This document shows, piece by piece, positions 16,803 to 23,621 of a stretch of DNA of 23,621 nucleotides. Location: NCBI GenBank assembly GCA_021780095.1, contig JAJXZK010000190.1, positions 1 to 23,621 of the forward strand. The letters are read 5' to 3'. Position numbers and translations under genes: made by a program. This stretch comes from Acidobacteriota bacterium. Its GTDB lineage: Bacteria > Acidobacteriota > Terriglobia > Terriglobales > Acidobacteriaceae. Below the pieces are notes generated by a model. That model searched no databases. It saw nothing but the letters and a program-made list of their open reading frames with translations, and was not told where the DNA came from. The first letter of the stretch is position 1; every line of letters begins with the position of its first letter.

Positions 16803-17424
16803 CCGTCCCTGCTAAAGAAATATTGACCAACTCTGGTTGCCATACCACTGGATTTTGCGGCGGTTCCAAATCGTGCTCGCCAAACTGCGGCACAATAAAT
16901 TCGCTCGGCGCTTCCGCCTGCATATGACGCGGCCGCTCATCTCCGGTGAGAGCTTGTTTGTCGATCAACCGCTGTAGCGTCATCAACGCGTCGATCAATG
17001 CTTCCGGACGCGGCGGGCAGCCGGGAATGTAAACGTCGACAGGAATGTAACGATCGATCCCCTTCAGCACGTTGTAGCCCTGCTTGAACGGGCCCCCGGA
17101 AATGGCACAGGCTCCCATGGAGACGACGTATTTGGGTTCGGCCATCTGGTTATACAGGCGCACTACCTGGGGAGCCATTTTCTTGGTGACGGTGCCGGCT
17201 ACGATCATCAGGTCCGCTTGTCGCGGGGAGGGACGAAACACCTCCGCCCCGAAGCGGGCCATGTCATAGCGGGCCATACTAGCGGCGATCATTTCGATGG
17301 CGCAGCAGGCCAGGCCGAAATTCAACGGCCAAAGGGAGTTTTTGCGGCCCCAGTTGTACAACTCCTGCAGGGTGGTCGCAACAATCCCTTGCTTTCTCAA
17401 TTCAGTTTTCAGCTGTTCATCCAT
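16783..17424 (-). CDS. nuoB: Complex I subunit NuoB (PSST type), cluster N2
   Basis: NuoB holds cluster N2, the last iron-sulfur centre before quinone. All four ligands are present: Cys40 and Cys41 ([10 protein letters not shown]), Cys106 ([11 protein letters not shown]) and Cys136 ([13 protein letters not shown]). The start at 17424 ([13 protein letters not shown]) is chosen because it gives a 213-residue protein in the normal size range; the frame stays open back to 17580, but those extra residues overlap nuoA and look non-homologous. A weak AAGG lies upstream. A tail of about 50 residues beyond the core is rich in Pro and Glu. The gap to nuoA is 76 bp and the 3' end overlaps nuoC by 20 bp. 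Confidence 0.96.
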   Translation of the reverse strand: MDEQLKTELRKQGIVATTLQELYNWGRKNSLWPLNFGLACCAIEMIAASMARYDMARFGAEVFRPSPRQADLMIVAGTVTKKMAPQVVRLYNQMAEPKYVVSMGACAISGGPFKQGYNVLKGIDRYIPVDVYIPGCPPRPEALIDALMTLQRLIDKQALTGDERPRHMQAEAPSEFIVPQFGEHDLEPPQNPVVWQPELVNISLAGTDDAGNN

Positions 17425-17500
17425 GTAGAGAAAACCTTGTGTGTTACGGTTGGTTCGAACCTGAGGCTCCCGGGTGCAGCGTTCGCGTTTGATGAGGAGC

Positions 17501-17872
17501 CTAGCTCCAGACCAGCACTTTTTTCTGATACGCCCAGACCAAACCTTCGACCAGCAAAAGCAAGAAAACCAGCATGGCAATTCCGGCAGCGAATGTCAGG
17601 CCGGTAAAGGCCACGGCAAAGGGCAGAAGGAAGACCGCTTCGACGTCGAAAACCAGAAAAATAATTGCGTACAGATAGTAGCCGGGATGGAACTGAATCC
17701 AGGCATCACCCGGGGACTCCAGACCGCATTCGTAAATTGAATTCTTGCTGGGGCCGGGTTTCTGCGGGGAATATTTCCACGCCCAGAGCCACGCCAGCGC
17801 CAGCGGTGCAACGGCGAAACCGACTCCCGCGAGCAGCAGCACGAAGACTGGGAAATAGGGGCTGTTTGTCAT
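17501..17872 (-). CDS. nuoA: Complex I subunit NuoA, first gene of the cluster
   Basis: This is a 123-residue, three-helix membrane subunit near the quinone entry. The diagnostic loop and second helix, [15 protein letters not shown] followed by [22 protein letters not shown] (about 48-86), are intact, including the conserved Cys and the Asp/Glu of the FDVEA motif. The size is typical. It is the first gene of the leftward nuo cluster; upstream lies a 149-bp divergent region shared with nifJ, with a TATAAT at 17941-17946. The ribosome site before the ATG (AGAG) is weak. Confidence 0.96.
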   Translation of the reverse strand: MTNSPYFPVFVLLLAGVGFAVAPLALAWLWAWKYSPQKPGPSKNSIYECGLESPGDAWIQFHPGYYLYAIIFLVFDVEAVFLLPFAVAFTGLTFAAGIAMLVFLLLLVEGLVWAYQKKVLVWS

Positions 17873-17940
17873 ATTCTCTGAACTCTTTACCGTACCAGAT
17901 TCACACCGCGATGCGAACCTTCCCTACAGGTTACGCCTTG

Positions 17941-17946
17941 ATTATA
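17941..17946 (-). promoter_or_regulatory. Candidate -10 element of the nuo operon promoter
   Basis: On the minus strand this reads TATAAT, a perfect -10 hexamer, 68 nt upstream of the nuoA ATG. No good TTGACA-like -35 stands 16-18 nt further upstream, so an activator may be needed, or the match may be chance. On the plus strand the overlapping bases read TATAAA (17943-17948), a possible -10 for nifJ, so the two promoters might overlap and compete. Confidence 0.35.
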
Positions 17947-18021
17947 AAGTCGCGTTGTGACGGAGCGCACATCTGGAGCCCCTTTCGTTATTGCAAGATG
18001 AAGATGGACGAAGGGAAGGCA

Positions 18022-21000
18022 ATGAGAGAAGAAAAAACAGTCATTCTGGATGGAAACGAAGCTGCTGCATCGGTCGCGTACCGCATGGCGGAAGTGATCG
18101 CCATTTACCCGATTACGCCGTCTTCCACCATGGGCGAGTGGGCGGATCAGTGGAAAGAAGAAGGGCGCAGGAACATCTGGGGATCCATCCCAATCGTCGC
18201 CGAGTTGCAGAGTGAAGGCGGAGCCGCGGGCGCAATGCATGGCGCGCTGCAGGCAGGAGCGTTCAGCACTACATTTACCGCGTCGCAGGGCCTGCTGTTG
18301 ATGATCCCGAACATGTACAAAATCGCCGGCGAATTGACGTCGAATGTGATTCATGTGACGGCGCGCTCCATCGCGACCCATGCTCTTTCGATATTTGGTG
18401 ACCACTCCGATGTGATGGCCTGCCGCTCGACCGGGTACGCCATGCTGTCGTCGAACTCCGTGCAGGAAGCCGGCGATATGGCGCTGATTGCGCACCTGGC
18501 CACGCTGGAGGCGCGCATCCCTTTTCTCCACTTCTTTGACGGATTTCGCACCTCGCACGAAATCAACAAGGCTAAGGCAATTTCCGACGAGACGATTCTG
18601 GCGCTGCTGGAGGAGAAGTATATTTCCGGCCATCGCGAGCGCGCATTGAGTTCGGATCGGCCGATCCTGCGCGGTACGGCACAAAATCCCGACGTATTTT
18701 TCCAGGCGCGGGAGGCGTGCAACTCCTACTATCTGGCTTGTCCCACGATTGTCCAGGATGTGATGGATCGCTTTGCCGCGCAGACCGGACGAAGCTATCA
18801 CCTATTCGATTATTTTGGCGCTCCGGATGCGGATCGTGTTGTGATCCTGATGGGCTCGGCTTCTGGCGCAGTGGAGGAAACGATCGATGCCCTGAACCAG
18901 CAGGGAGAAAAAGTCGGCCTGCTGAAAGTGCATTTGTACCGTCCGTTTGCGGCCGAGGCGTTTCTCGCAGCCCTCCCCAACACGGTACGGTCGATTGCAG
19001 TGCTGGATCGCACCAAGGAACCCGGGGCGCTGGGCGAGCCCTTGTATCAGGATGTGGTGACCAGCTTCAGCGAAGCGTTTTCCAGTGGCACCGCGCCGTT
19101 TGCGCAGCATCCGCGCATTATTGGCGGGCGGTATGGCTTGTCGTCAAAAGAATTCACCCCGGCGATGGTCAAGGGCGTGTTCGACGAGCTGAAACAGGAG
19201 CACCCCAAGAACCACTTCACCATTGGCATTCAGGACGATGTGACCCACACCAGCCTGGCGTACGATCCGGAATTTTCGACTGAAGACCCGCGCACAGTGA
19301 GAGCCTTGTTCTACGGACTTGGTTCGGATGGAACGGTCGGCGCGAACAAGAATTCCATCAAAATTATCGGGCAGGAGACACCGAATTACGCGCAGGGCTA
19401 TTTTGTTTACGACTCGAAAAAATCCGGTTCGGTGACGACGTCGCACTTGCGTTTCGGGCCCGATCCGATCCGTTCCACCTACCTGATCAGCAAAGCGAAT
19501 TTTGTGGCGTGCCATCAGTTTTCATTTCTGGAGCGGATGGACGTGCTGGAGGCGGCAGCGCCGGGCGCAGTGTTTTTGCTGAACACGCCGTATGGACCGG
19601 AGCAGATTTGGAGCCATTTGCCTAGAACAACTCAGGAGGCAATGTTAAAGAAAAAGGTGAAGTTTTATGTGATCGATGCCTACACAGTGGCGCGCGAAGC
19701 CAAGATGGGCAATCGCATCAACACGGTGATGCAGACCTGCTTCTTCGCCATCAGCGGCGTGCTGCCCAGCGACCAGGCGATTCAGCAGATCAAGAAGGCC
19801 ATCCAGAAGACCTACGGCAAGCGCGGTGACGCGGTGGTGCAGGAAAATTTTGCTGCGGTCGATGCTGCCGTGGCTCATCTGCATCCGGTCAAGCTGCCGG
19901 AAAAGATTACTGCGTCGTTCGACATTCTGCCGATCATTCCCGCAGCGGCTCCGGCGTTTGTCCATGACGTTTTAGGCGCGATTGCTTCCGGTCATGGAGA
20001 TGCGTTACCGGTAAGCGCGCTACCACCTGGCGGGACATTTCCAACCGGCACGGCCAAATGGGAGAAGCGCAATATCGCGCAGATGATCCCGGTGTGGGAC
20101 AAGGATCTTTGCATCCAGTGCGGCAAGTGCGTGCTGGTCTGCCCCCATGCCGTGATCCGCGCCAAGGTGTACGACGATGTTCTGCTGAATCAGGCGCCGT
20201 CCACATTCAAGAGCACCAAGCCAAAATGGCGCGGCATGGAACAGGAACTCTATACGCTGCAAGTTGCGCCGGAAGACTGCACCGGATGCCGCATCTGCGT
20301 GGAAGTTTGCCCGGTGAAGAGCAAGAGCGAAGCCAAGCACAAGGCCATCAACATGGAAATGCAGGCTCCGCTGCGTGATGCGGAAGTGCAGAACTGGAAC
20401 TTCTTCGAGTCGTTGCCCTCGGTGGATCGCAGCCGCCTGGCCCATACGCAGGTGAAGGACATTCAACTGCTGGAGCCGCTGTTTGAGTTCTCCGGCGCGT
20501 GCTCGGGTTGCGGCGAGACGCCGTACATCAAGTTGTTGACGCAATTGTTCGGCGATCGGTTGTATATTGCGAACGCGACTGGGTGCTCTTCCATTTATGG
20601 CGGGAATTTGCCGACTACTCCGTACACCGTGAACAAGAGCGGTTGCGGGCCAACGTGGTCCAACTCCTTGTTTGAAGACAATGCGGAGTTCGGTCTGGGT
20701 ATGCGGCTGGCGCTGAACCAGCAGAAGACCTACGCGGAGGAATTGCTTGTCCGGCTGACGCCGATTATTGGTGAAGTGCTGGCAACGGCGGTGTTGATGG
20801 CTCGGCAAACCACAGAAACCGAGATTGAAGCGCAGCGGGAGAGGGTGCGGCTGGTGCGGGAACGGCTGGCGGCAGCGGATTTGAAGGGCGAGCCGCTTCT
20901 AAACGTCGTCAATCCTTCCGATGTTCGCAGCCTGCTGGCGATTGCCGATTTGCTGGTGCGCAAGAGCGTGTGGATGGTCGGCGGGGACGGCTGGGCGTAC

Positions 21001-21687
21001 GACATTGGATTCGGCGGCCTAGATCATGTGCTTGGCTCCGGACAGAACGTGAAGGTGCTGGTGCTGGATACGGAGACGTATTCGAATACGGGTGGCCAGA
21101 TGTCCAAGGCCACGCCTCGCGGCGCAGTGGCTAAGTTTGCAGCAGGCGGCAAGACCAACGCCAAAAAAGACCTGGCGATGGAAGCGGTCGCGTATGGTTC
21201 GGTGTATGTCGCACGGGTCGCGATGGGTGGCAGTGACGCTCAAACCGTCAAGGCCTTTCAGGAGGCCGAGGCCTACGACGGTCCCGCGCTCATCATTGCC
21301 TATAGCCATTGCATCGCGCATGGCTACGACCTCGCCTACGGAATGGAGCAGCAGAAAAATGCGGTGCTCTCCGGATACTGGCCGTTGATGCGCTATAACC
21401 CAATGTTGCGCGAGGAAGGGAAGAACCCATTCCAGCTGGATTCCAGGGCGCCTTCAATTCCGTTGAAGGAATACAGCTATCACGAGGCGCGATACACCAT
21501 GTTGGCGCGCAGTCATCCAGAGGTGGCGAAAAAGCTGCTGATGGAAGCGCAAGATGATGTAGAGCGCGAATGGCGCGTCTATTCCGGTCGGGCGGCGATG
21601 GCCGGTCGCTCGGAAACTCCCAACATTGCTCCACCGCAAAAGGACGAGGATGTAGTCGCCCTTGGAAAAAGCAAGGATGGACATTGA
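18022..21687 (+). CDS. nifJ: Pyruvate:ferredoxin (flavodoxin) oxidoreductase, single-chain
   Basis: This enzyme oxidises pyruvate and CoA to acetyl-CoA and CO2 with reduction of ferredoxin or flavodoxin, in the cytoplasm. The single chain of 1221 residues has the full domain order: N-terminal TPP pyrimidine-binding domain (YPITPSSTMGEWAD at 29-42, Thr32; Glu65; Arg115 in VTARSIATHALSIFGDHSD), CoA/transketolase C-like domain, gamma domain (GLGSDGTVGANKNSIKIIG), an 8Fe ferredoxin domain (Cys697, 700, 703, 707 and Cys753, 756, 759, 763), and the C-terminal TPP-diphosphate domain with the proximal cluster cysteines (Cys827, Cys830) and GDGWAYDIG at 988-996. The pyruvate-contacting residues agree with pyruvate specificity. 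The start at 18022 is chosen for its GAAGGGAAGG 2-3 nt upstream and its alignment with known N termini; an in-frame ATG at 17998 is possible, and the frame stays open to 17665 inside nuoA without coding sense. It is divergent from nuoA and overlaps the next gene by one base. Confidence 0.97.
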   Translation: MREEKTVILDGNEAAASVAYRMAEVIAIYPITPSSTMGEWADQWKEEGRRNIWGSIPIVAELQSEGGAAGAMHGALQAGAFSTTFTASQGLLLMIPNMYKIAGELTSNVIHVTARSIATHALSIFGDHSDVMACRSTGYAMLSSNSVQEAGDMALIAHLATLEARIPFLHFFDGFRTSHEINKAKAISDETILALLEEKYISGHRERALSSDRPILRGTAQNPDVFFQAREACNSYYLACPTIVQDVMDRFAAQTGRSYHLFDYFGAPDADRVVILMGSASGAVEETIDALNQQGEKVGLLKVHLYRPFAAEAFLAALPNTVRSIAVLDRTKEPGALGEPLYQDVVTSFSEAFSSGTAPFAQHPRIIGGRYGLSSKEFTPAMVKGVFDELKQEHPKNHFTIGIQDDVTHTSLAYDPEFSTEDPRTVRALFYGLGSDGTVGANKNSIKIIGQETPNYAQGYFVYDSKKSGSVTTSHLRFGPDPIRSTYLISKANFVACHQFSFLERMDVLEAAAPGAVFLLNTPYGPEQIWSHLPRTTQEAMLKKKVKFYVIDAYTVAREAKMGNRINTVMQTCFFAISGVLPSDQAIQQIKKAIQKTYGKRGDAVVQENFAAVDAAVAHLHPVKLPEKITASFDILPIIPAAAPAFVHDVLGAIASGHGDALPVSALPPGGTFPTGTAKWEKRNIAQMIPVWDKDLCIQCGKCVLVCPHAVIRAKVYDDVLLNQAPSTFKSTKPKWRGMEQELYTLQVAPEDCTGCRICVEVCPVKSKSEAKHKAINMEMQAPLRDAEVQNWNFFESLPSVDRSRLAHTQVKDIQLLEPLFEFSGACSGCGETPYIKLLTQLFGDRLYIANATGCSSIYGGNLPTTPYTVNKSGCGPTWSNSLFEDNAEFGLGMRLALNQQKTYAEELLVRLTPIIGEVLATAVLMARQTTETEIEAQRERVRLVRERLAAADLKGEPLLNVVNPSDVRSLLAIADLLVRKSVWMVGGDGWAYDIGFGGLDHVLGSGQNVKVLVLDTETYSNTGGQMSKATPRGAVAKFAAGGKTNAKKDLAMEAVAYGSVYVARVAMGGSDAQTVKAFQEAEAYDGPALIIAYSHCIAHGYDLAYGMEQQKNAVLSGYWPLMRYNPMLREEGKNPFQLDSRAPSIPLKEYSYHEARYTMLARSHPEVAKKLLMEAQDDVEREWRVYSGRAAMAGRSETPNIAPPQKDEDVVALGKSKDGH

Positions 21688-22694
21688 TGGACCTGACAAC
21701 CGATTATCTTGGACTGAAACTGAAAAATCCGCTGGTGGTTTCCTCCTCGCCACTGACGGAATCCGTGGACAATATTCTGCGCCTGGAAGAAGCGGGAGGG
21801 GCGGCGGTAATTCTGCCGTCGATCTTTGAGGAGCAGCTGTCGCTGGAAGGGAATGCTCTGGACCGGGACATCTCGCGTGGAACGGAATCGTACGCCGAAT
21901 CGCTCAGCTACTTTCCTGTGTATGACGATTATCGACAGGGCCAGGATGCCTATCTGAGCCTGTTGCATCACGCAAGGCTGCGTGCGGGAATTCCCGTGAT
22001 TGCCAGCCTGAACGGGGCGACAGCGGGCGGCTGGGTTCGCTTTGCCAAGGAGATTGAGCAGGCGGGTGCGGATGGCCTGGAGTTGAATACGTATTCCCTG
22101 GTGACAGATCCAGGGTTGACGAGCGGCACAGTGGAGCAGGCGCTTGTGGAACTGGTGCGACAGGTTCGACAGAATACCAAGCTTCCCATTGCCGTCAAAC
22201 TTTCTCCGAACTATACGAGCCTTCCCAATCTTGCCCGGCAGCTGGATGAAGCCCGAGCGGACGCACTGGTGTTATTCAACCGTTTTTATCAGCCAGATTT
22301 TGATTTGGAACAGCTGGACGTGGTTCCGCGGCTTGCGTTGAGCCGGCCGGAGGAACTGCTGCTGCGTCTGCACTGGGTGGCGATTCTGTATGGCAATGTG
22401 CGAGCCAACCTGGCCATCACGGGGGGAGTGCACAGTGCGCAGGACGTGCTGAAAGCCATTATGGCGGGCGCGCAGGTGGCGATGATGGTGTCGGACCTGC
22501 TGGCCCACGGCATCGACCAACTCTCCATTATTCGAGCGGATCTGATGCGCTGGATGGAAGAACACGAATATCAATCGATCGATCAGATGCGTGGCAGCCT
22601 GAGTCGCCGCTCGGTACCCGATCCGTCTCCGTTTGAGCGCGGCAACTATATCAAGACGCTGAGCAGTTACACCCTCCGCACGCCGGTGGCGTAG
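21687..22694 (+). CDS. Dihydroorotate dehydrogenase-like FMN protein, nifJ partner
   Basis: This is a 335-residue TIM-barrel flavoprotein of the dihydroorotate dehydrogenase-like group. The FMN-phosphate region (LAITGGVHSAQDVLKAIMAGAQVAMMVSDLL) and VKLSP with Lys171 are present, as is Asn198 in LFNRFYQPD. Two marks of true class 1 PyrD are missing: the ITKS-type lysine is replaced (ILPS, about 42-45), and the NxxCPN loop reads NTYSLVTDP (134-142), so no catalytic Cys is in place. It therefore probably does not make orotate, and automatic naming as pyrD would mislead. The ATG overlaps the nifJ stop (TGATG), indicating tight co-expression and perhaps electron exchange with ferredoxin or with NifJ itself; the substrate is unknown. 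The C-terminal part with YQSIDQMRGSLS and RGNYIKTL fits the same subgroup. Confidence 0.88.
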   Translation: MDLTTDYLGLKLKNPLVVSSSPLTESVDNILRLEEAGGAAVILPSIFEEQLSLEGNALDRDISRGTESYAESLSYFPVYDDYRQGQDAYLSLLHHARLRAGIPVIASLNGATAGGWVRFAKEIEQAGADGLELNTYSLVTDPGLTSGTVEQALVELVRQVRQNTKLPIAVKLSPNYTSLPNLARQLDEARADALVLFNRFYQPDFDLEQLDVVPRLALSRPEELLLRLHWVAILYGNVRANLAITGGVHSAQDVLKAIMAGAQVAMMVSDLLAHGIDQLSIIRADLMRWMEEHEYQSIDQMRGSLSRRSVPDPSPFERGNYIKTLSSYTLRTPVA

Positions 22695-22739
22695 ACCTGC
22701 GATCTTGATGGTAAGGAAGGCGAACACTACGACAAAGAT

Positions 22740-22765
22740 CGGTGTGTATCGGCGAGATACGACCG
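22740..22765 (+). other. Stem-loop after the DHOD-like gene
   Basis: GTATC (22746-22750) pairs with GATAC (22756-22760) around GGCGA; CGGT (22740-22743) and ACCG (22762-22765) can extend the stem across a small internal loop. It lies 45 nt after the stop of the DHOD-like gene. No U-tract follows, so it may be a processing or Rho-related structure rather than an intrinsic terminator. Confidence 0.3.
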
Positions 22766-22891
22766 AGCGCGAAAACGGCGTCGCGAATGTGATCGGGGCG
22801 GCGCTGGAATACAATCAATATGAGGCAAGACGGTGGAGAGTTCCGTGGAGATGATCCAGGCCTGCAGGGCCGCAGGATCACCCGCCAAAGA

Positions 22892-22908
22892 GTCTTTTAT
22901 TAAAAGAC
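22892..22908. promoter_or_regulatory. 17-bp palindrome upstream of the korA-type gene, candidate operator
   Basis: GTCTTTTA-T-TAAAAGAC has perfect 8-bp arms around one base. It is AT-rich in an otherwise GC-rich region and overlaps a second small inverted repeat, GACC-GTT-GGTC (22906-22916). It sits 70 bp before the korA-type start. A one-base centre makes a poor RNA hairpin loop, so binding by a dimeric regulator is the more natural reading. The rest of the 284-bp gap (22695-22978) shows no convincing gene or promoter. Confidence 0.4.
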
Positions 22909-22978
22909 CGTTGGTCAGAACCTCCGTGGATTTACCGATGATACGTATCCCCAAACATGGAAGGAATGCATTCAACCA

Positions 22979-23621
22979 ATGACCACTCCTGAACTTGTGG
23001 TGCAGGACCAGCCGGGGCTGCAACCTGCCGGCGGTATCCAGCCGATCGTCAATGACTTTTCCATACAGATTGCCACGGTCAACGGATCAGGTTCGCAATC
23101 TGCCAATAACGTACTGCTTCGCAGCATCTTTCGCATGGGTGTTCCTGTCTCCGGCAAGAATTTGTTTCCTTCCAACATTGCCGGACTCCCTACCTGGTAC
23201 ACGATTCGTGTCAGTAAAGACGGTTGGGTCGCGCGCAAGACGGACATCGATGTGCTGATCGCAATGAACGCGGAGACGGTGCAGCAGGATGTGCAATCCC
23301 TGCGGCCGGGCGCGGCCGTGATTTACGACCAGTCGCTGAAGCTGGATCAGGTGCGCGATGACCTGACCTACTACGCGGTCCCCTTCGATCAACTGGCGGC
23401 GTCGACCGGCGCGGATGCGAAGATTCGCAAGCTGGTGAAGAACATGGTGTACGTCGGAGTCGCGGCGCGACTGCTGTCGATTGACATGGACTGGGTGGAG
23501 AAGACGGTTCGCAAACAGTTCGCGAAAAAGGTGAAGGCAGCGGATCTGAATCTGAACGCGGTCCGCGCCGGTTTCGATTATGCCGCCAGCTCGCTGACCA
23601 AGCAGGACCCATTTATTGTGG
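22979..23621 (+). CDS. korA: 2-oxoacid:acceptor (2-oxoglutarate:ferredoxin) oxidoreductase alpha subunit, N-terminal part
   Basis: These are the first 214 residues of a KorA-type subunit in which the gamma domain is fused ahead of the alpha domain. The gamma-domain signature ATVNGSGSQSANNVLLRSIFRMG, then SGKNLFPSNIAGLPTWYTIRVS, spans about residues 32-80. It continues with DVLIAMNAETVQQDVQSLRPGA and the VGVAARLLSID stretch typical of this architecture. The alpha (TPP pyrimidine) domain and the beta subunit gene, expected next, are outside the window. Such enzymes oxidise 2-oxoglutarate or related 2-oxoacids with CoA and reduce ferredoxin. Which 2-oxoacid is used cannot be told from this part. 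The ATG at 22979 has AAGGA 13 nt upstream, a rather long spacing; nearby ATGs at 22957 and 22966 are out of frame. Confidence 0.88.
   Translation, partial: MTTPELVVQDQPGLQPAGGIQPIVNDFSIQIATVNGSGSQSANNVLLRSIFRMGVPVSGKNLFPSNIAGLPTWYTIRVSKDGWVARKTDIDVLIAMNAETVQQDVQSLRPGAAVIYDQSLKLDQVRDDLTYYAVPFDQLAASTGADAKIRKLVKNMVYVGVAARLLSIDMDWVEKTVRKQFAKKVKAADLNLNAVRAGFDYAASSLTKQDPFIV

Noticed and set aside
17425..17580. Upstream extension of the nuoB reading frame
   Set aside because: It overlaps the end of nuoA and adds Trp/Cys/Arg-rich residues unlike any NuoB.
17665..18021. Upstream extension of the nifJ reading frame
   Set aside because: It runs antisense through nuoA and adds residues that do not resemble NifJ N termini; the start at 18022 has a ribosome site and matches the family.
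17887..18801. Minus-strand open frame of 304 codons over the start of nifJ
   Set aside because: It is the reverse strand of the conserved TPP-binding domain of nifJ; its product has no recognisable domain.
1..23621. CRISPR arrays, tRNA or rRNA genes, insertion sequences
   Set aside because: No regularly spaced repeats, no cloverleaf-like sequence, and no transposase or terminal repeats were noticed on reading both strands by eye.

Overview
The window is about 23.6 kb of moderately GC-rich bacterial DNA with tightly packed genes. The protein styles point to Acidobacteriota (Terriglobia-like): a secreted S10 carboxypeptidase, a secreted GH38 protein with a lyase-type N-terminal domain, and a nifJ followed by a dihydroorotate-dehydrogenase-like gene. 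This placement is inference from family resemblance; there is no rRNA or other marker in the window.

Left part (1-5199): the 5' two-thirds or so of an exported serine carboxypeptidase (minus strand, runs off the left edge), a small SnoaL/NTF2-like protein (plus strand) whose ribosome binding site sits in a strong hairpin, and a large exported GH38 glycosidase (minus strand).

Middle (5350-17872, all minus strand): a complex I cluster transcribed in the order nuoA-B-C-D-I-H-J-K-L-M-M-N. It has every membrane subunit and the B/C/D/I connecting module, but no nuoE, nuoF or nuoG, the NADH-oxidising module. It carries two nuoM genes in tandem. NuoL is long (695 residues), with an apparent insertion of about 25-33 residues in its C-terminal lateral helix, as expected if a fourth antiporter-like subunit is built into the arm. 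The second NuoM lacks the lysine usually found in the TM7 half-channel. Five adjacent gene pairs overlap by ATGA.

Right part (18022-23621, plus strand): divergent from nuoA, across only 149 bp, lies nifJ (pyruvate:ferredoxin oxidoreductase, 1221 residues), then a dihydroorotate-dehydrogenase-like flavoprotein overlapping nifJ by one base, then a 284-bp gap with a palindrome, and the start of a 2-oxoacid:ferredoxin oxidoreductase alpha subunit (korA type), cut by the right edge.

Taken together, two ferredoxin-reducing 2-oxoacid oxidoreductases sit next to a complex I without an NADH module and with an extra pump subunit. The working hypothesis is a ferredoxin-linked respiratory unit: pyruvate and 2-oxoglutarate oxidation reduces ferredoxin, which feeds an enlarged 12-gene complex I that reduces quinone and pumps extra protons. 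The parts are visible in the sequence; the electron donor and pumping stoichiometry are inference.
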